Shown: positions 44,022-54,959, numbered from the stretch's first letter. The stretch is 64,000 bases of DNA from Billgrantia ethanolica (GCF_021404305.1 NZ_JABFTX010000003.1:668068-732067), one strand, 5' to 3'. The notes: a model not told the origin generated them from the letters alone. A program made the numbers and translations.

Positions 44022-45464
44022 TCAGCTGCTGCTGGCGTTGCCAGCCGAGCCTTCCTGGCGATGGGAGCGACGTGAGGCCTCCCGATCCTGAAGGGTGCTG
44101 CAGTCGGTGCCCTCGTCGGCGCAGGCCATGCGTTCGCGCTCGCGCTCCTCGTCGGCCAGGGTGACCCTGGGCAGCACGAGGTTGAGGGTGAAGGCGGTAA
44201 TGGCCGCGACCACGATGGGGGCGCCACCGATGGCGTTCTGTATCCAGTCGGGGAGCAGCGCAATCGCTTCGGGTACCTGGGCGATACCCAGGCTAAGGGC
44301 GAGCGCCAGGCCGACGATGGTCATGTTGCGAGCGGAGAGTTCGTCCTTGATCAGCAGTTTGATGCCGGTCATGGTGATCATGCCGAACACGATCACGGTG
44401 GCGCCGCCGAGTACCGGATAGGGGATGGTCGTCACCAGGGCGCCGAACTTGGGGCTGAACCCGGCCAGCAGCATGAAGCCGCCGGCAAGTGCCAGCACGA
44501 AGCGGCTGATCACACGGGTCATCGCCACGATGCCGACGTTCTGGCTGAAGGTGGCGGTCGGCAGAGCGCCGAAGAAAGCGCTCAGGGTGGTGGTCAGGCC
44601 GTTGCCCAGCAGCCCGCCGGTGAGCTCGCGGGTTCTCAGCTCGCGGTTCATGCCGCCCACCGTGGTGGCCGAAAGGTCGCCGATGGTCTGCACGGAGTTG
44701 ATCACGCAGATGATCACCATGGCGACGATCGCCGAGGTATGGAACTCCAGCTCGAAGGGCATGAACTGCGGTACCGCCACCCAGCCGGCCTCGGCCACGG
44801 CCTCGAAGCTGACCATGCCCAGCAACAGCGCCAGCATGTAGCCCACCAGCATGCCGACGATGATGGCCGAGAGCTTCACCACGCCCCTGCCGAACTGCGA
44901 GGCGATCAGCACCGTGGTCAGGGTGGCGAACGCCACGAACCAGTTGAGCGGCTCGCCGAAGCCAGGGGCTTCCACGTTGCCGCTGCCGGCCATGTAGCGC
45001 ACCGCGATGTCGTAGAGCGACAGCCCGATCACCAGCACCACCGTGCCGGCCACCACTGGCGGGAACAGGTGGCGGATGTACTGAATGAAGTAGCCCACCA
45101 CCATCATGCTGATGCCGCCGATGAGCTGCGCGCCGAGAATGCCGGCGATGCCGAACTGGCCGCCCACGGCGACCAGCGTGGGCACGTAGGCGAAGCCGAC
45201 GCCGAAGATGGCCGGCAGGCGGGCGCCGAACTTCCATACACCGTAGAGCTGGAACAGCGTGCTGACGCCCGATGCCAGCACCGCGATCTGGATCAGCAGC
45301 AGGCGCTCTTCCACGCTGGCGCCCACCACCCCCGCCACGATGATGGGTGGGGTGATCACGCCGGCGATCATCGCCAGCACATGCTGAAGCGAGAGGGGCA
45401 GGGCCTTGCCTACGCTCGGCCTGCCATGAAAGTCAAAGATGGATGCGTTGACTTGCTTGGGCAT
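44022..45464 (-). CDS. NCS2-family nucleobase:cation symporter (xanthine/uracil permease type)
   Basis: A 480-residue protein with about 14 membrane segments, typical of NCS2 purine or uracil permeases (LSLQHVLAMIAGVITPPIIVAGVVG at the N-terminus; NSVQTIGDLSATTVGG near residue 265; TATFSQNVGIVAMTRV near 305). The C-terminal 50 residues are charged and cytoplasmic. The type is closest to xanthine/uric-acid carriers, but substrate cannot be fixed from motifs alone. Single gene. The upstream region 45465-45760 is AT-rich with short palindromes (TTGTATAC, GGAAATATTTTCC) that may bind a regulator. Confidence 0.88.
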   Translation of the reverse strand: MPKQVNASIFDFHGRPSVGKALPLSLQHVLAMIAGVITPPIIVAGVVGASVEERLLLIQIAVLASGVSTLFQLYGVWKFGARLPAIFGVGFAYVPTLVAVGGQFGIAGILGAQLIGGISMMVVGYFIQYIRHLFPPVVAGTVVLVIGLSLYDIAVRYMAGSGNVEAPGFGEPLNWFVAFATLTTVLIASQFGRGVVKLSAIIVGMLVGYMLALLLGMVSFEAVAEAGWVAVPQFMPFELEFHTSAIVAMVIICVINSVQTIGDLSATTVGGMNRELRTRELTGGLLGNGLTTTLSAFFGALPTATFSQNVGIVAMTRVISRFVLALAGGFMLLAGFSPKFGALVTTIPYPVLGGATVIVFGMITMTGIKLLIKDELSARNMTIVGLALALSLGIAQVPEAIALLPDWIQNAIGGAPIVVAAITAFTLNLVLPRVTLADEERERERMACADEGTDCSTLQDREASRRSHRQEGSAGNASSS

Positions 45465-45760
45465 GAGGACTTCCGATCGGCTCTTGGATTTGTATTACTT
45501 CATCTTCCTTGGATGTCTACAGTATCTCATTAAATTGTATACAGGAAATATTTTCCAGATCTGGAATGGCATCTTTCCCTTGGACTCGATCCTGCCCTCG
45601 ACCGGCAACGCTGGTAGTATGTTGGCGGCGTGCCGATGAGGGTCGCCACTTACCGCAAGGTCGCTGGCGAATGGGCTGCAAGGCCGCTGACGAGAGAGCA
45701 GCGCGGAGGCCGAGGCAGTGGCAAGGCAGGGGCTGATGGCGTATCTGGACTGGGCATGAA

Positions 45761-47653
45761 ATGAGCATCGAAAAACTCAAGACGAAGACCGACGACCTGT
45801 CGCTCGAGCTGGCGCGCGCGATCGCGGAGCTGGTGCCGGACGTGCTCACGGAAACGCGAGATCGGGATGGCCGCCTTCAGCAGACGATCGACTTCTCTCT
45901 GCTGCGCCAGGCGCTGGGCGACGCAGCAGCCGACGAGCAACAGGAGCGCTATCAGCTCGACTGGCCCGGCAAGCGCGCCGCGCTGCGTGAAGCGAACGCC
46001 TCGATCCGCATGGCGCTGCGCCCTGCGGAGCGCGAAAGCGTCGACTTCGCCCAGACGCGCAATCTGTTCATCGAGGGCGACAACCTCGATGCCCTGAAGC
46101 TGCTCCGCGAGAGCTATTTGGGTCAGGTCGACGTCATCTACATCGACCCGCCCTACAACACCGGCAGCGACCTGATCTACAACGACCGCTTCATCATGGC
46201 CAAGGACGAGTACCTGGTGAAGAGCGGCCAGGTGGACGAGGCGGGCGGCAGGCTGGTCGCCAACCTGCAGAGCAATGGCCGTTTTCACTCCGACTGGCTG
46301 TCGATGATGTACCCGCGGCTGCGCCTGGCGCGCCAGCTGCTCGCCGAAAGCGGCATCCTCTTCATCTCCATCGACGACAACGAGCGCGCCAACCTCGAGA
46401 AGCTGTGCGAGGAGATCTTCGGTGGCGGCAACTTCCTCGGCTGCTTCGTCTGGAAGCGCCGCAGCGGCGCCATGGATGCCGTCACCAATCTGAGTGAAGA
46501 CCACGAATACGTGCTGGTGTACGCCAAGGCGAAGGCGACACTGAAGGGCGTGGAGCGCACCTTCGAGAAATACGCCAACCCCGACGACGACCCGCGGGGG
46601 CCGTGGATCTCGGACAACCTGAGCGCCGGCAAGCCGGGCGGCGACACCCATTACGCCATTCGCGACCCCGCCACCGGCAATGAGTTCTGGCCGCCCAAGG
46701 GGCGCTACTGGCCCTACAGCCGCACGACCATGGCCCAGAAGATCGCCGAAGGCCGCGTGATCTTCCCCAAGCAGGCCACCGGCACCCCCATGCTGAAGCG
46801 GTTCGCCGCGGAGGCGATGAAGCCGACCATTCCGGTTTCCTCGTGGATCGAGCGGCCCGGTGCCGGCAACGGCCAGAGCACTCTGGTCTCGCCGATGAAC
46901 AGCGCCGCCACCCGGGCGCTCAAGGAACTGCTGGGCGAGAAGCTGTTCTCGTTCCCCAAGCCGGTGGATCTGATCAAGGCCCTGATCGAGCAGGGTGGCT
47001 CCCGCGATGCCCTGGTGCTGGACTTCTTCGCCGGCTCTGCCACCACCGCCCAGGCGGTGATGGAGTGCAACGCCAGCGACGGCGGCAACCGCCGTTACAT
47101 CCTGGTGCAGCTGCCGGAGGCGCTCGACGAGCGCTCCGAGGCGGCCAAGCGCGGCTTTCACACCATCGCCGAGCTGTCCCGAGAGCGCATACGGCGAGCG
47201 GCGGCCAAGGTGCTGGAGGGGGAGTGCCATGACGAGTGGCGCCGCGACGTGGGCTTTCGCGTGCTGAAGGTGGACGGCACCAACATGAAGGAGCTGCGGC
47301 AACGCCCGGAGGCGCTCGCCCAGGGCGACCTGCTCGATGCCGTGGACAGCGTCAAACCCGGCCGCAGCGCCGAGGACCTGCTGTTCCAGGTACTGGTGGA
47401 CTGGGGACTGGACCTGACGCTGCCCATCGCCAGAGCGCAGGTGCAGGGCAAGACGCTGTATCGCGTGGCGGACGATGCGCTGCTGGCCTGCTTCGACCTG
47501 GAGATAACGGAAGCCCTGATCGAGGAGCTGGCGGGCTACAAGCCGCGCAGGCTGGTACTGCGCGACAGCGCCTTCGATTCCGACGCCATGCGCATCAACG
47601 TGGAGCAGCAGCTGCGGCAGTTTTCTCCCGCCACGGAGCTGAGAGTGCTCTGA
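45761..47653 (+). CDS. mod: Type III restriction-modification methyltransferase Mod
   Basis: A 630-residue beta-class N6-adenine methyltransferase: the catalytic motif DPPY at 129-132 comes before the SAM motif FFAGSATT near residue 423. Between them is the variable target-recognition region; the C-terminal 150 residues resemble the Mod oligomerisation part. It methylates the short asymmetric site that the Res partner then ignores. The stop shares one base with the start of the next gene. GC content matches the host, so this locus is older or better adapted than the island at 6-38 kb. Confidence 0.93.
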   Translation: MSIEKLKTKTDDLSLELARAIAELVPDVLTETRDRDGRLQQTIDFSLLRQALGDAAADEQQERYQLDWPGKRAALREANASIRMALRPAERESVDFAQTRNLFIEGDNLDALKLLRESYLGQVDVIYIDPPYNTGSDLIYNDRFIMAKDEYLVKSGQVDEAGGRLVANLQSNGRFHSDWLSMMYPRLRLARQLLAESGILFISIDDNERANLEKLCEEIFGGGNFLGCFVWKRRSGAMDAVTNLSEDHEYVLVYAKAKATLKGVERTFEKYANPDDDPRGPWISDNLSAGKPGGDTHYAIRDPATGNEFWPPKGRYWPYSRTTMAQKIAEGRVIFPKQATGTPMLKRFAAEAMKPTIPVSSWIERPGAGNGQSTLVSPMNSAATRALKELLGEKLFSFPKPVDLIKALIEQGGSRDALVLDFFAGSATTAQAVMECNASDGGNRRYILVQLPEALDERSEAAKRGFHTIAELSRERIRRAAAKVLEGECHDEWRRDVGFRVLKVDGTNMKELRQRPEALAQGDLLDAVDSVKPGRSAEDLLFQVLVDWGLDLTLPIARAQVQGKTLYRVADDALLACFDLEITEALIEELAGYKPRRLVLRDSAFDSDAMRINVEQQLRQFSPATELRVL

Positions 47654-48357
47654 TGCCCGTCGTGACCGAGATCCGCTACGACGCCAAGGCCGGGCGATAC
47701 CGCCTCTTCGTCGACGGCGCCTACTGTACCAGCGTCAGACAGCGCACCTTTCCCGCGCTGGGCATCGAGCTGGGCCAGCGGATCGACTGCGACGAGATCA
47801 AGCGTCGGGAGGCGTTTCACTGGAAGCACGCCTACGGCGAAGCGGCCTGGAAGAAGGAGAAGGTGCGCATCGCGCGGGTGAAGGCGATCATCGAGGCCCG
47901 CTTCTCGGGCCTCGAGGTACTGGTGGAAGGCTTCGGCGCCGACTCCAACGACTTCATTCCCGAGCACCCGAAGGAGCCGGGCAAACCCGATCTGAGCATT
48001 CGCGGCAAGCAGTCGGGGCAGACCTACTGCGCCCTGGAAGTGTCGGGCACCGAGGTGAGAAGAGGGACGGACTACTGGGTCAGGCCCGACAAGCTGAGCT
48101 ATGCCCAGCACCACCCGGAGCAGCACGTCTGGATCTGCCTGCACTACGCCCGTCCCAGCGAAAAGCTGGTGTTCATCCGGCCCGACCCGAACCAGTGCTA
48201 CCAGCCCGTGCCGGTTCGGGTGGGCAAGGCCATCGAACATTACGTGCTGTTCGACGACGACTCCCGCGAGACCGGAAGCCTGGAAGATTTCTACGCCTTC
48301 CTTCTCTCACAGCGACCCGAGCACCTCCTGGCGAGCCGACATGAAGATCCGATTTAA
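47653..48357 (+). CDS. Accessory protein between mod and res, possible nuclease-like fold
   Basis: A 234-residue protein whose ATG overlaps the mod stop (TGATG) and whose end overlaps res by 17 bp, so it is translated as part of the type III operon. It opens with [14 protein letters not shown]. Around residues 115-142 the pattern [11 protein letters not shown]...CALEVSGTE resembles a PD-(D/E)XK core in which the usual Lys is a Ser. This makes either a degenerate nuclease or a structural relative likely. Classical type III systems have only mod and res. Function unknown. Confidence 0.75.
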   Translation: MPVVTEIRYDAKAGRYRLFVDGAYCTSVRQRTFPALGIELGQRIDCDEIKRREAFHWKHAYGEAAWKKEKVRIARVKAIIEARFSGLEVLVEGFGADSNDFIPEHPKEPGKPDLSIRGKQSGQTYCALEVSGTEVRRGTDYWVRPDKLSYAQHHPEQHVWICLHYARPSEKLVFIRPDPNQCYQPVPVRVGKAIEHYVLFDDDSRETGSLEDFYAFLLSQRPEHLLASRHEDPI

Positions 48358-51223
48358 AGTTCAGCCCTATCAGACCAGCGCCGTCGAGGCCGTGGTCGAC
48401 TGCTTCGCCGGTCAACCCCGGGTCGATGAGCGGTTCCCCGGCTTCGAGCTGGGGCGTGGGGCTCGCTCACCGGCCTTCGACGAGGTCGTCGCCAATGCCG
48501 ACTTCGCCATTGACGAGGCGCGCATTCTGGCGAACGTGCAAGCGGTGGCGCGGCGCCAGAACCTGCCTGTGCCGTCGTCGCTCACCGATTTCACCACCCT
48601 GGATGCCAAGGGCGAGCTCGTCCCCGTCAAGCCGGCCTACCGGCGCGATGCCCTGGCGGCCACCGGGGTGCACCTCGATGTCGAGATGGAAACCGGCACC
48701 GGCAAGACCTACTGCTACATCAAGACGATATTCGAGCTGAACAAGCGCTATGGCTGGTCCAAATTCATCGTCATGGTGCCCACCATCGCCATTCGCGAAG
48801 GGGTCGCCAAGTCGCTGGAGATCACCGCCGAACATTTCGCCGAGAGCTACGGCAAGAGGGCGCGCTGCTTCGTCTACAACTCGAAGCTGCTGCACGAACT
48901 GGAGAGTTTCTCGTCGGACGCCGGCATCAACGTCATGGTCATGAACATCCAGGCGTTCAATGCGCGGGGCAAGGACAACCGCCGCATCTACGACGAGCTG
49001 GACGACTTCCAGTCGCGCAAGCCCATCGACGTGATCGCCGCCAACCGACCGATCCTGATTCTCGACGAGCCGCAGAAGATGGAAGGGGCGGCCACCCTGG
49101 AGGCGCTGCCGCAGTTCAAGCCGTTGATGATTCTGCGCTATTCGGCCACCCACCGAACCCGCCACAACCGGGTTTTCCGTCTCGATGCGCTCGATGCCTA
49201 CCAGCAGAAACTGGTCAAGAAGATCGCCGTGCGCGGCATTCAGACCCGTGGCTTGGCGGGCACCCACGCCTATCTCTATCTCGAGGGCATCGAGGTCACC
49301 AGGTCGGCCCCGGTGGCGCGCATCGAGCTGGAGATGCTCCAGGAATCGGGTGCCATCGTGCGCAAGCTGCGCCGTCTGACGCTGGGTGACGATCTGTTCG
49401 CGGCCTCTGGGAGGCTCGAACAGTATCGCGACGGCTTCACCATCAGCGAGATCGACTGTCATCGCGACACGGTCGGGTTCACCAACGGCCTGGTGGTGAA
49501 GGCCGGTGAGGCGCGGGGAGACGTCGCCGAGAGCGACATCCGCCGCATCCAGATTCGCGAGACCATCAAGGCGCACCTGGACAAGGAGAAGCAGCTCTTC
49601 GCCCAGGGTATCAAGGTGCTCTCGCTGTTCTTCATCGACGAGGTGGCGAAGTACCGCGACTACGCTCGGGCCGACGAAAAGGGCGAGTACGCGCGCATCT
49701 TCGAAGAGGAGTATGCGCAGCTCAAGGACGAGTATTTCGCTGAGCTGGCCCTGGACAACACTGCCTATCGCCACTATCTGGCAGGCGTCGAGGTCGCCGC
49801 CACCCACAGCGGCTACTTCGCCATCGACAGGAAAACCCGTCGGCTGAAGGATCCCGCCGTCGGGGCGCGCAGCGTCGAATCCGACGACGTGGAAGCCTAC
49901 GATCTGATCCTCAAGGACAAGGAGCGTCTGCTGTCGCTGACCGAGCCCACGCGGTTCATCTTCTCCCATTCGGCGCTGCGGGAGGGGTGGGACAACCCCA
50001 ACGTCTTCGTCATGTGCATGCTCAAGCACAGCGACAACAGCATCTCCCGCCGTCAGGAAGTCGGCCGCGGCCTGCGCCTCTGCGTCGACCAGCAGGGCGA
50101 GCGGATCGACGCGCCGGCGGTGGTGCACGAGATCAACGTGCTCACCGTGGTCGCCAGCGAGAGCTATCAGGATTTCGTTACCGGATTGCAGCGGGAGATC
50201 GCCGATACCCTCACGGGGCGCCCCGGCGAGTTCGTCGAGGCGCAGCTGCCCAGGGTCGAGGATGGGCGCAAGCCGAAAGCCAATCCACTCAATGCCAACT
50301 TCGATACGGCGGAATTCCAGGCGCTGTGGCGGCGCATCGGGCGTCAGGCGGTCTATCGCGTCGAGTTCGACTCCGACGCCCTGATCCGCCAGTGCGCCGA
50401 GGCCCTCGACCGTCAGCTGCGGGTCACTTCCTTGCAGTACGGCGTGCGGCGGGGCGTTCAGCGGGACGACCTCAGCGACGAGACGCTGCGCCAGGGGGAA
50501 GGCTTCTCGCTGATGGAGAGTGTGACGGAGTGGGCGCAGGCCGCGCCCGCCCAGGTCAGCTACGACCTGCTCGGCAGGCTGGCCGAGCGCGCTCGGCTCA
50601 CGCGCCGAACCGTGGCCGGCATTCTGCAGCGGATTGCTCCCGCCGTCTTCGAGCAGTACCGGCTCAATCCCGAGCACTTCATCGCCGAGGCGGCGCGCCT
50701 GATTCACGAGCAGAAGGCGGCGATCACCGCCCGCCACCTCACCTATGCCGCCGTGGATGAACGCTATGACATGGGGATTTTCACCGCTGCCCAGAGCGGG
50801 CAGGACTTCTCCCGTGCCACGTCCCGGCTGAATAAGCACGTCTACGACTACGCCATCGTCGACTCCGAGGTGGAGCGCAGATTCATCCAGGCGCTGGAGG
50901 CCAGCGCGGACGTGACGGTCTATGCCAAGCTTCCGCGCGGCTATCGCATCCCCACCCCGATGGGTGACTACAACCCCGACTGGGCGATCTGCTTGGGGGA
51001 AGGCAGCGGTGCCCATCGCCATGTCGTGGTCGAAACCAAGGGCAGCCCATCGCTGACGGCGCTGCGTGACATCGAGCGGGCAAAGGTCGAGTGCGCCCGG
51101 AAATTCTTCGATGCCATCGGCAGCGACAGCGACAGCGACAGCGACGAGGGTGAGCTCAGCTATCTGGTGGTGTCGGACTTCGATGAATTGATGGATGCGG
51201 TGAAACAGGTGGAGCGGGCGTGA
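48341..51223 (+). CDS. res: Type III restriction enzyme, helicase-nuclease subunit Res
   Basis: A 960-residue protein with an SF2 helicase core (Walker [10 protein letters not shown] near residue 117, DEPQ near 241, later [10 protein letters not shown] and [11 protein letters not shown]) and a C-terminal PD-(D/E)XK nuclease (PDW near 879, VETKG near 897). It cuts DNA beside unmethylated Mod sites after ATP-dependent movement. The start [11 protein letters not shown] at 48341 lies inside the preceding gene; the longer frame starting at 48101 is only an overlap. A short Asp-Ser repeat ([10 protein letters not shown]) stands near the C-terminus, encoded by a run of AGCGAC units. Confidence 0.94.
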   Translation: MKIRFKVQPYQTSAVEAVVDCFAGQPRVDERFPGFELGRGARSPAFDEVVANADFAIDEARILANVQAVARRQNLPVPSSLTDFTTLDAKGELVPVKPAYRRDALAATGVHLDVEMETGTGKTYCYIKTIFELNKRYGWSKFIVMVPTIAIREGVAKSLEITAEHFAESYGKRARCFVYNSKLLHELESFSSDAGINVMVMNIQAFNARGKDNRRIYDELDDFQSRKPIDVIAANRPILILDEPQKMEGAATLEALPQFKPLMILRYSATHRTRHNRVFRLDALDAYQQKLVKKIAVRGIQTRGLAGTHAYLYLEGIEVTRSAPVARIELEMLQESGAIVRKLRRLTLGDDLFAASGRLEQYRDGFTISEIDCHRDTVGFTNGLVVKAGEARGDVAESDIRRIQIRETIKAHLDKEKQLFAQGIKVLSLFFIDEVAKYRDYARADEKGEYARIFEEEYAQLKDEYFAELALDNTAYRHYLAGVEVAATHSGYFAIDRKTRRLKDPAVGARSVESDDVEAYDLILKDKERLLSLTEPTRFIFSHSALREGWDNPNVFVMCMLKHSDNSISRRQEVGRGLRLCVDQQGERIDAPAVVHEINVLTVVASESYQDFVTGLQREIADTLTGRPGEFVEAQLPRVEDGRKPKANPLNANFDTAEFQALWRRIGRQAVYRVEFDSDALIRQCAEALDRQLRVTSLQYGVRRGVQRDDLSDETLRQGEGFSLMESVTEWAQAAPAQVSYDLLGRLAERARLTRRTVAGILQRIAPAVFEQYRLNPEHFIAEAARLIHEQKAAITARHLTYAAVDERYDMGIFTAAQSGQDFSRATSRLNKHVYDYAIVDSEVERRFIQALEASADVTVYAKLPRGYRIPTPMGDYNPDWAICLGEGSGAHRHVVVETKGSPSLTALRDIERAKVECARKFFDAIGSDSDSDSDEGELSYLVVSDFDELMDAVKQVERA

Positions 51224-51246
51224 CGCCATCCAGCGGGGGCGCCAGA

Positions 51247-51279
51247 CAAAAAACCGGCCGGTATCTCCGCCGGCCGGTT
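51247..51279. terminator. Terminator between res and the DUF892 gene
   Basis: AACCGGCCGG / CCGGCCGGTT stem (51252-51279) with an 8-base loop. A run of A at 51247-51253 gives a T tail when read on the minus strand, so it ends the DUF892 transcript and may also stop res transcription. Confidence 0.75.
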
Positions 51280-51300
51280 CCCTTTCGTCTAGCGGCGTGC

Positions 51301-51792
51301 TCAGCCAGCCTTTCTGTTGACGTTCTGCTTGGCCAGCTTGCTCAGCTTGTCGTCGGTCGATTTCTCTTCCTTGAGCGTCTCGGCCAGGATCTCCTTGGCC
51401 TTGGTATGGCCCAGTTGCTCGGCCAGTTCGCACAGGGTGCCGTAGGCGGCAATCTCGAAGTGCTCCACCTTCTGGGCCGCGGCGATCAGGCCGGCATCGC
51501 GCACGGGGCCCTTCTCCGTGGAGTCGATCAGCTCTTCCCCTTCCTGAATCAGGCTCTCCATGGCGTGGCTCTTGAGGCGCTTGATGCGGATGTCGGGAAT
51601 GGAGTCGGCAGCCTGCTCGAGGCGCTCCAGTTGGCCCTGGGTCTCCTCGAGGTGATGCTGAAAGGCCTCGACCAGCTTCTGGTCGTCGGCGGCGCGGGCC
51701 ATTTTCGGTAGCGCGCGGGTCATCTGCTTCTCGGCGCTGTTGGTTTCCGAAAGCAGGCGCATGAACAGTTCCTGTGCATCCTTGATCATCAT
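51301..51792 (-). CDS. DUF892 ferritin-like protein (YciE/YciF type)
   Basis: A 163-residue four-helix protein with the DUF892 pattern: AEKQMTRALPKMA near residue 20, HLEETQGQLERLEQ near 47, AAQKVEHFEIAAYGTLCELAEQLG near 106. Relatives are general-stress proteins with a di-metal site. A GAGGAG site precedes the ATG. Single-gene unit with its own terminator. Confidence 0.9.
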   Translation of the reverse strand: MMIKDAQELFMRLLSETNSAEKQMTRALPKMARAADDQKLVEAFQHHLEETQGQLERLEQAADSIPDIRIKRLKSHAMESLIQEGEELIDSTEKGPVRDAGLIAAAQKVEHFEIAAYGTLCELAEQLGHTKAKEILAETLKEEKSTDDKLSKLAKQNVNRKAG

Positions 51793-52021
51793 GAGGCTCC
51801 TCCTCTGGATCGTTTCCGTGGCCGTCTTCCTTCACGGCCTTTCTAACGTAGCAGGTACGCAGACAAGGATTTATTTCCATTCGGCGACGATATGTGAGGG
51901 TGTGCAAACCGGCCGATGGCCAGGCACGTCTTCACCTCGGGCAGGTAGAACCCTTAGCGCTATCACGCCGGGGCTTCTATAACTGAGGGCAGAGTGCGAG
52001 TTGTCCACGAAAGGAGTCGTT

Positions 52022-53512
52022 ATGGATGCGATATGGACGCTGGGAAGCCGCAACGTGGCCGAACACCCGCCGCTTGCCGGAGATGTCGAGGTGGATGTCG
52101 TCATCGTCGGAGCCGGTATCACCGGGCTGACGACGGCGCAGGCGCTGGTCGAAGCCGGCCAGCGCGTCATGGTGCTGGAAGCGGGCAGGGTGGGAGCCGG
52201 TGTGACCGGCGGTTCCACCGGCAACCTGTATGCCACGCTGGCCTCCGGGCAGGCCGCGCTGCGGCGCAAGTGGGGCGACCAGGTCTCGGCCGACGTGGTA
52301 CGGGCCCGCGCGGAGGCCCTCGATCACATCGAGGCGCTGGTCGAGCGCTACGCCATCGACTGCCAATTCCAGCGTCAGCCGGCCTACCGGCTGCTGACCG
52401 AGGATCGTCAGCATACCCAGCACAACCTGAACGACGAACTCGATGCGCTGGTCAGTGCCGGGCTGGGTGCCGAAATGAGCGACGGCCCCGGGCTGCCGTT
52501 CGACAGCTGGGGGCTGCGCATCGCCAATCAGGCCCAGTTCAATCCGCTGCATTATCTCCAGGGGCTGGCCAATCGCCTCATCGGCGAAGGCGTATTGATC
52601 CATCAGCACAGCCCGGTTCGCGAGATCGATGCCGGCAAGGGCACGGTCAAGACCGATACCGCCACCATCACCGCCAAGGACATCGTCCAGGCCACCCACA
52701 CCCCCAAGGGTATCAGCCTGGTTCAGGCCGGCATGCTGGTATCCCGCGAATATGCGGTATGCGCCAAGCTGAGAAGCGGTGACTATCCCGAAGGCATCGT
52801 CTGGGTGCTCGACCCGTTCCACTCGCTGCGTAGCTATCGCCATGGCGACGAGCCATACCTGCTGGTGATTGGCGAGAAGCACAAGACCGGCGAGCATCAG
52901 GGCGATCACTACCAGTTGCTGCGCGAGTACCTCCAGAGCCGGTTCGATATCGAGGCGTTCACTCATCAATGGTCGGCCCAGCAGTACGGCTCGCCCGATG
53001 GGCTGCCCTACATCGGGCGCATGCACGGCAGCGACAATCTCTACATGGCCACCGGCTTCGGTGCCGACGGCCTGATCTGGGGCACGCTGGCCGGCAGGAT
53101 CATTGCCGATCGGATCCAGGGCAACGACAACCCCTGGCAGGCCCGCTTCGGCGCGCGTCGCATCACGCCGGGCAAATCGGCGCTGCAGTACGCCAAGGAG
53201 AACGTCACCGTCACCAAGCACATGCTCAAGGACTACCTGGGTACCGAGAAGCTGGCGGATTTCAGCGAGGTCAAGGCGGGAGAGGGGCGGGTGGCGACCG
53301 TCGACGGAGAGAAACTCGCCATCCACCGTAGTACGACCGGTGAACTCAAGGTGCTCTCGGCGATCTGCCCGCACATGAAATGCATCGTGCACTGGAATGC
53401 CGCCGAAGCCACCTGGGATTGCCCCTGTCACGGCAGCCGCTTCGATACCGACGGCGAGGTGATCGAAGGGCCAGCCTTCAGGCCGCTGGAGCGGCTGGAA
53501 GAACCGCGTTAA
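52022..53512 (+). CDS. FAD-dependent oxidoreductase with C-terminal Rieske domain
   Basis: A 496-residue protein. A DAO-type FAD domain starts with VVIVGAGITGLTTAQALVEAG (about 27-47) and VMVLEAGRVGAG. The last 100 residues are a Rieske [2Fe-2S] domain with CPHMKC and CPCHGSRF, keeping both Cys-x-His ligand pairs. The architecture matches the YhfW-like gamma-glutamylputrescine-oxidase/Rieske group in Gram-positive and halophilic bacteria; substrate unknown. The ATG at 52022 follows AAGGAG. No operon partner on the same strand. Confidence 0.88.
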   Translation: MDAIWTLGSRNVAEHPPLAGDVEVDVVIVGAGITGLTTAQALVEAGQRVMVLEAGRVGAGVTGGSTGNLYATLASGQAALRRKWGDQVSADVVRARAEALDHIEALVERYAIDCQFQRQPAYRLLTEDRQHTQHNLNDELDALVSAGLGAEMSDGPGLPFDSWGLRIANQAQFNPLHYLQGLANRLIGEGVLIHQHSPVREIDAGKGTVKTDTATITAKDIVQATHTPKGISLVQAGMLVSREYAVCAKLRSGDYPEGIVWVLDPFHSLRSYRHGDEPYLLVIGEKHKTGEHQGDHYQLLREYLQSRFDIEAFTHQWSAQQYGSPDGLPYIGRMHGSDNLYMATGFGADGLIWGTLAGRIIADRIQGNDNPWQARFGARRITPGKSALQYAKENVTVTKHMLKDYLGTEKLADFSEVKAGEGRVATVDGEKLAIHRSTTGELKVLSAICPHMKCIVHWNAAEATWDCPCHGSRFDTDGEVIEGPAFRPLERLEEPR

Positions 53513-53712
53513 CGATCCTCATGCATCCACAGCCCCTTCTTCGCCTGCGCGCTTGGCCGTGGGCGGCGTAGCCCCTAGAGCTGGTCGCAGGGCTTCACGC
53601 CACAGCCAAGCGAACTTGGTGTAACCCATCAGTATGGTTAAGCTGCATCATGTTTCATTGTCGGTAGCCGTGAGGCTCGCCGCCCCAATACGCTTTGCAC
53701 AGGAAGCCGCCC

Positions 53713-54279
53713 ATGCTCGTGATGATCCTTGGCCTCGTGATTTTTCTCGGTGCCCACTCCGTTCGTATCTTTGCCGAGGACTGGCGCAGCGAGCAGATTC
53801 GCCGCCTGGGGGAGATGCGCTGGAAGGCGCTGTTCTCGGTCGTCTCCATCGTCGGTCTGGCGCTGGCGATCTGGGGGTTCGGGCGCATGCGGCTCGACCC
53901 CATCTGGGTGTGGTTTCCGCCGGTGGGCCTGCGGCATGCCGTGGCGCTGCTGATGATCCCCGCCTTCATTCTGCTGGTGGCGGCCTACGTGCCCAACAAC
54001 CACATCAAGGCCAAGCTGGGTCACCCCATGGTGCTGGCGGTGAAGGTGTGGGCCTTGTCTCACCTGCTGGCGAACGGCCGCCTCGGCGACATCATCTTCT
54101 TCGGCGCCTTCCTGCTGTGGGCGGTGATCGACTTCCGTGCCGCCAGGCGCCGTCAGCCGGCGCCTGCGGTGACGCCGCGTCCGGTCGGCACCGCCATCAC
54201 CGTCGTCGGCGGGTTGATCGCCTACTACCTGTTCGCCTTCCACCTGCACGTTTGGGTGACCGGCATGCCGGTGATGTAG
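53713..54279 (+). CDS. NnrU-family membrane protein
   Basis: A 188-residue protein with five or six membrane segments and the NnrU features HSVRIFAEDWR (residues 15-25), RHAVALLMIPAFILL and HPMVLAVKVWALSHLLANG. NnrU is linked to nitrite/NO metabolism in rhizobia, but in most genomes its role is unknown. The ATG has AGGAAGCC upstream; a TTG 18 bp earlier is less likely. Single gene. Confidence 0.85.
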   Translation: MLVMILGLVIFLGAHSVRIFAEDWRSEQIRRLGEMRWKALFSVVSIVGLALAIWGFGRMRLDPIWVWFPPVGLRHAVALLMIPAFILLVAAYVPNNHIKAKLGHPMVLAVKVWALSHLLANGRLGDIIFFGAFLLWAVIDFRAARRRQPAPAVTPRPVGTAITVVGGLIAYYLFAFHLHVWVTGMPVM

Positions 54280-54305
54280 AGCGAATCACCCTCTTGGGGC
54301 CGGCC

Positions 54306-54749
54306 TCAGGGGGTGAGGTGCAGCAATGCCTTGTCGCTTTCCATGTCGAAAGGGGCGGAAAAGTGTTCGTGCACCACCTTCCACTCGCCCTCGATGCGCC
54401 GGTAGCCGCTGGTCAAGCGTAGCCATCCCGCCTGGAACTCGCCCTTGGCGTCGGTGCCGCCGCAGCGTTGCAGGGCATGGCAGAAGGCCACCTGGTGATC
54501 GGCATGGATCGTCACCTCGTGCAATTCGAGAACCATCGGCCCCGGGAACATCTCCACGCACGTTTGCCAGTGGTCGCGGTAGGCCGCCACCCCTTTGAAT
54601 TGCAGCTTCATCACCGCATCGAAGGCGACGATGTCCGGGGCATAGTGAGCGACGATGGCGTCGACATCCTGGGCACGCACTGCGGCCGCCCAGCTTTCCA
54701 ACTGTTCCAGTACCGCAGCCTCGGCGGATAGGCTGGCATGAGTCGTCAT
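54306..54749 (-). CDS. NTF2-fold (SnoaL/DUF4440-like) protein
   Basis: A 147-residue single-domain protein of the NTF2 superfamily (ALEQLESWAAAVRAQDVDAIVAHYAPDIVAFDAVMKLQFKG is the typical first half). Such proteins bind or isomerise small hydrophobic ligands. The start MTTHASLSAEA at 54749 follows AGGAGAG; an upstream start adds 10 residues. Convergent with the NnrU-like gene. Substrate unknown. Confidence 0.8.
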   Translation of the reverse strand: MTTHASLSAEAAVLEQLESWAAAVRAQDVDAIVAHYAPDIVAFDAVMKLQFKGVAAYRDHWQTCVEMFPGPMVLELHEVTIHADHQVAFCHALQRCGGTDAKGEFQAGWLRLTSGYRRIEGEWKVVHEHFSAPFDMESDKALLHLTP

Positions 54750-54959
54750 GGGGATCTCTCCTCGGTTCGCCTGGGTCAATTCTCAGTCTGGCACTTTCCT
54801 GTCGTTCGAGTGGCGCTGGGGTCGACTCCCGGCTGACCCCATTTTTTGGCGATCATGGCTACCTTGATCTGTATCAAGGGGTGCAGGCCGTCCGTGACGG
54901 ATAGTTCTCCTACGGAATCTCTCTTCGTCAACGACCAGACGACATCAGGAAACCACGCC

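Noticed and set aside
45650..47302. 550-residue minus-strand open frame
   Set aside because: Antisense of the Mod methyltransferase, whose DPPY and FxG motifs are clear on the plus strand.
48467..51907. 1146-residue open frame on the minus strand opposite res
   Set aside because: It is the antisense of the well-conserved Res helicase, shows no domain of its own, and arises from GC-rich codon bias.
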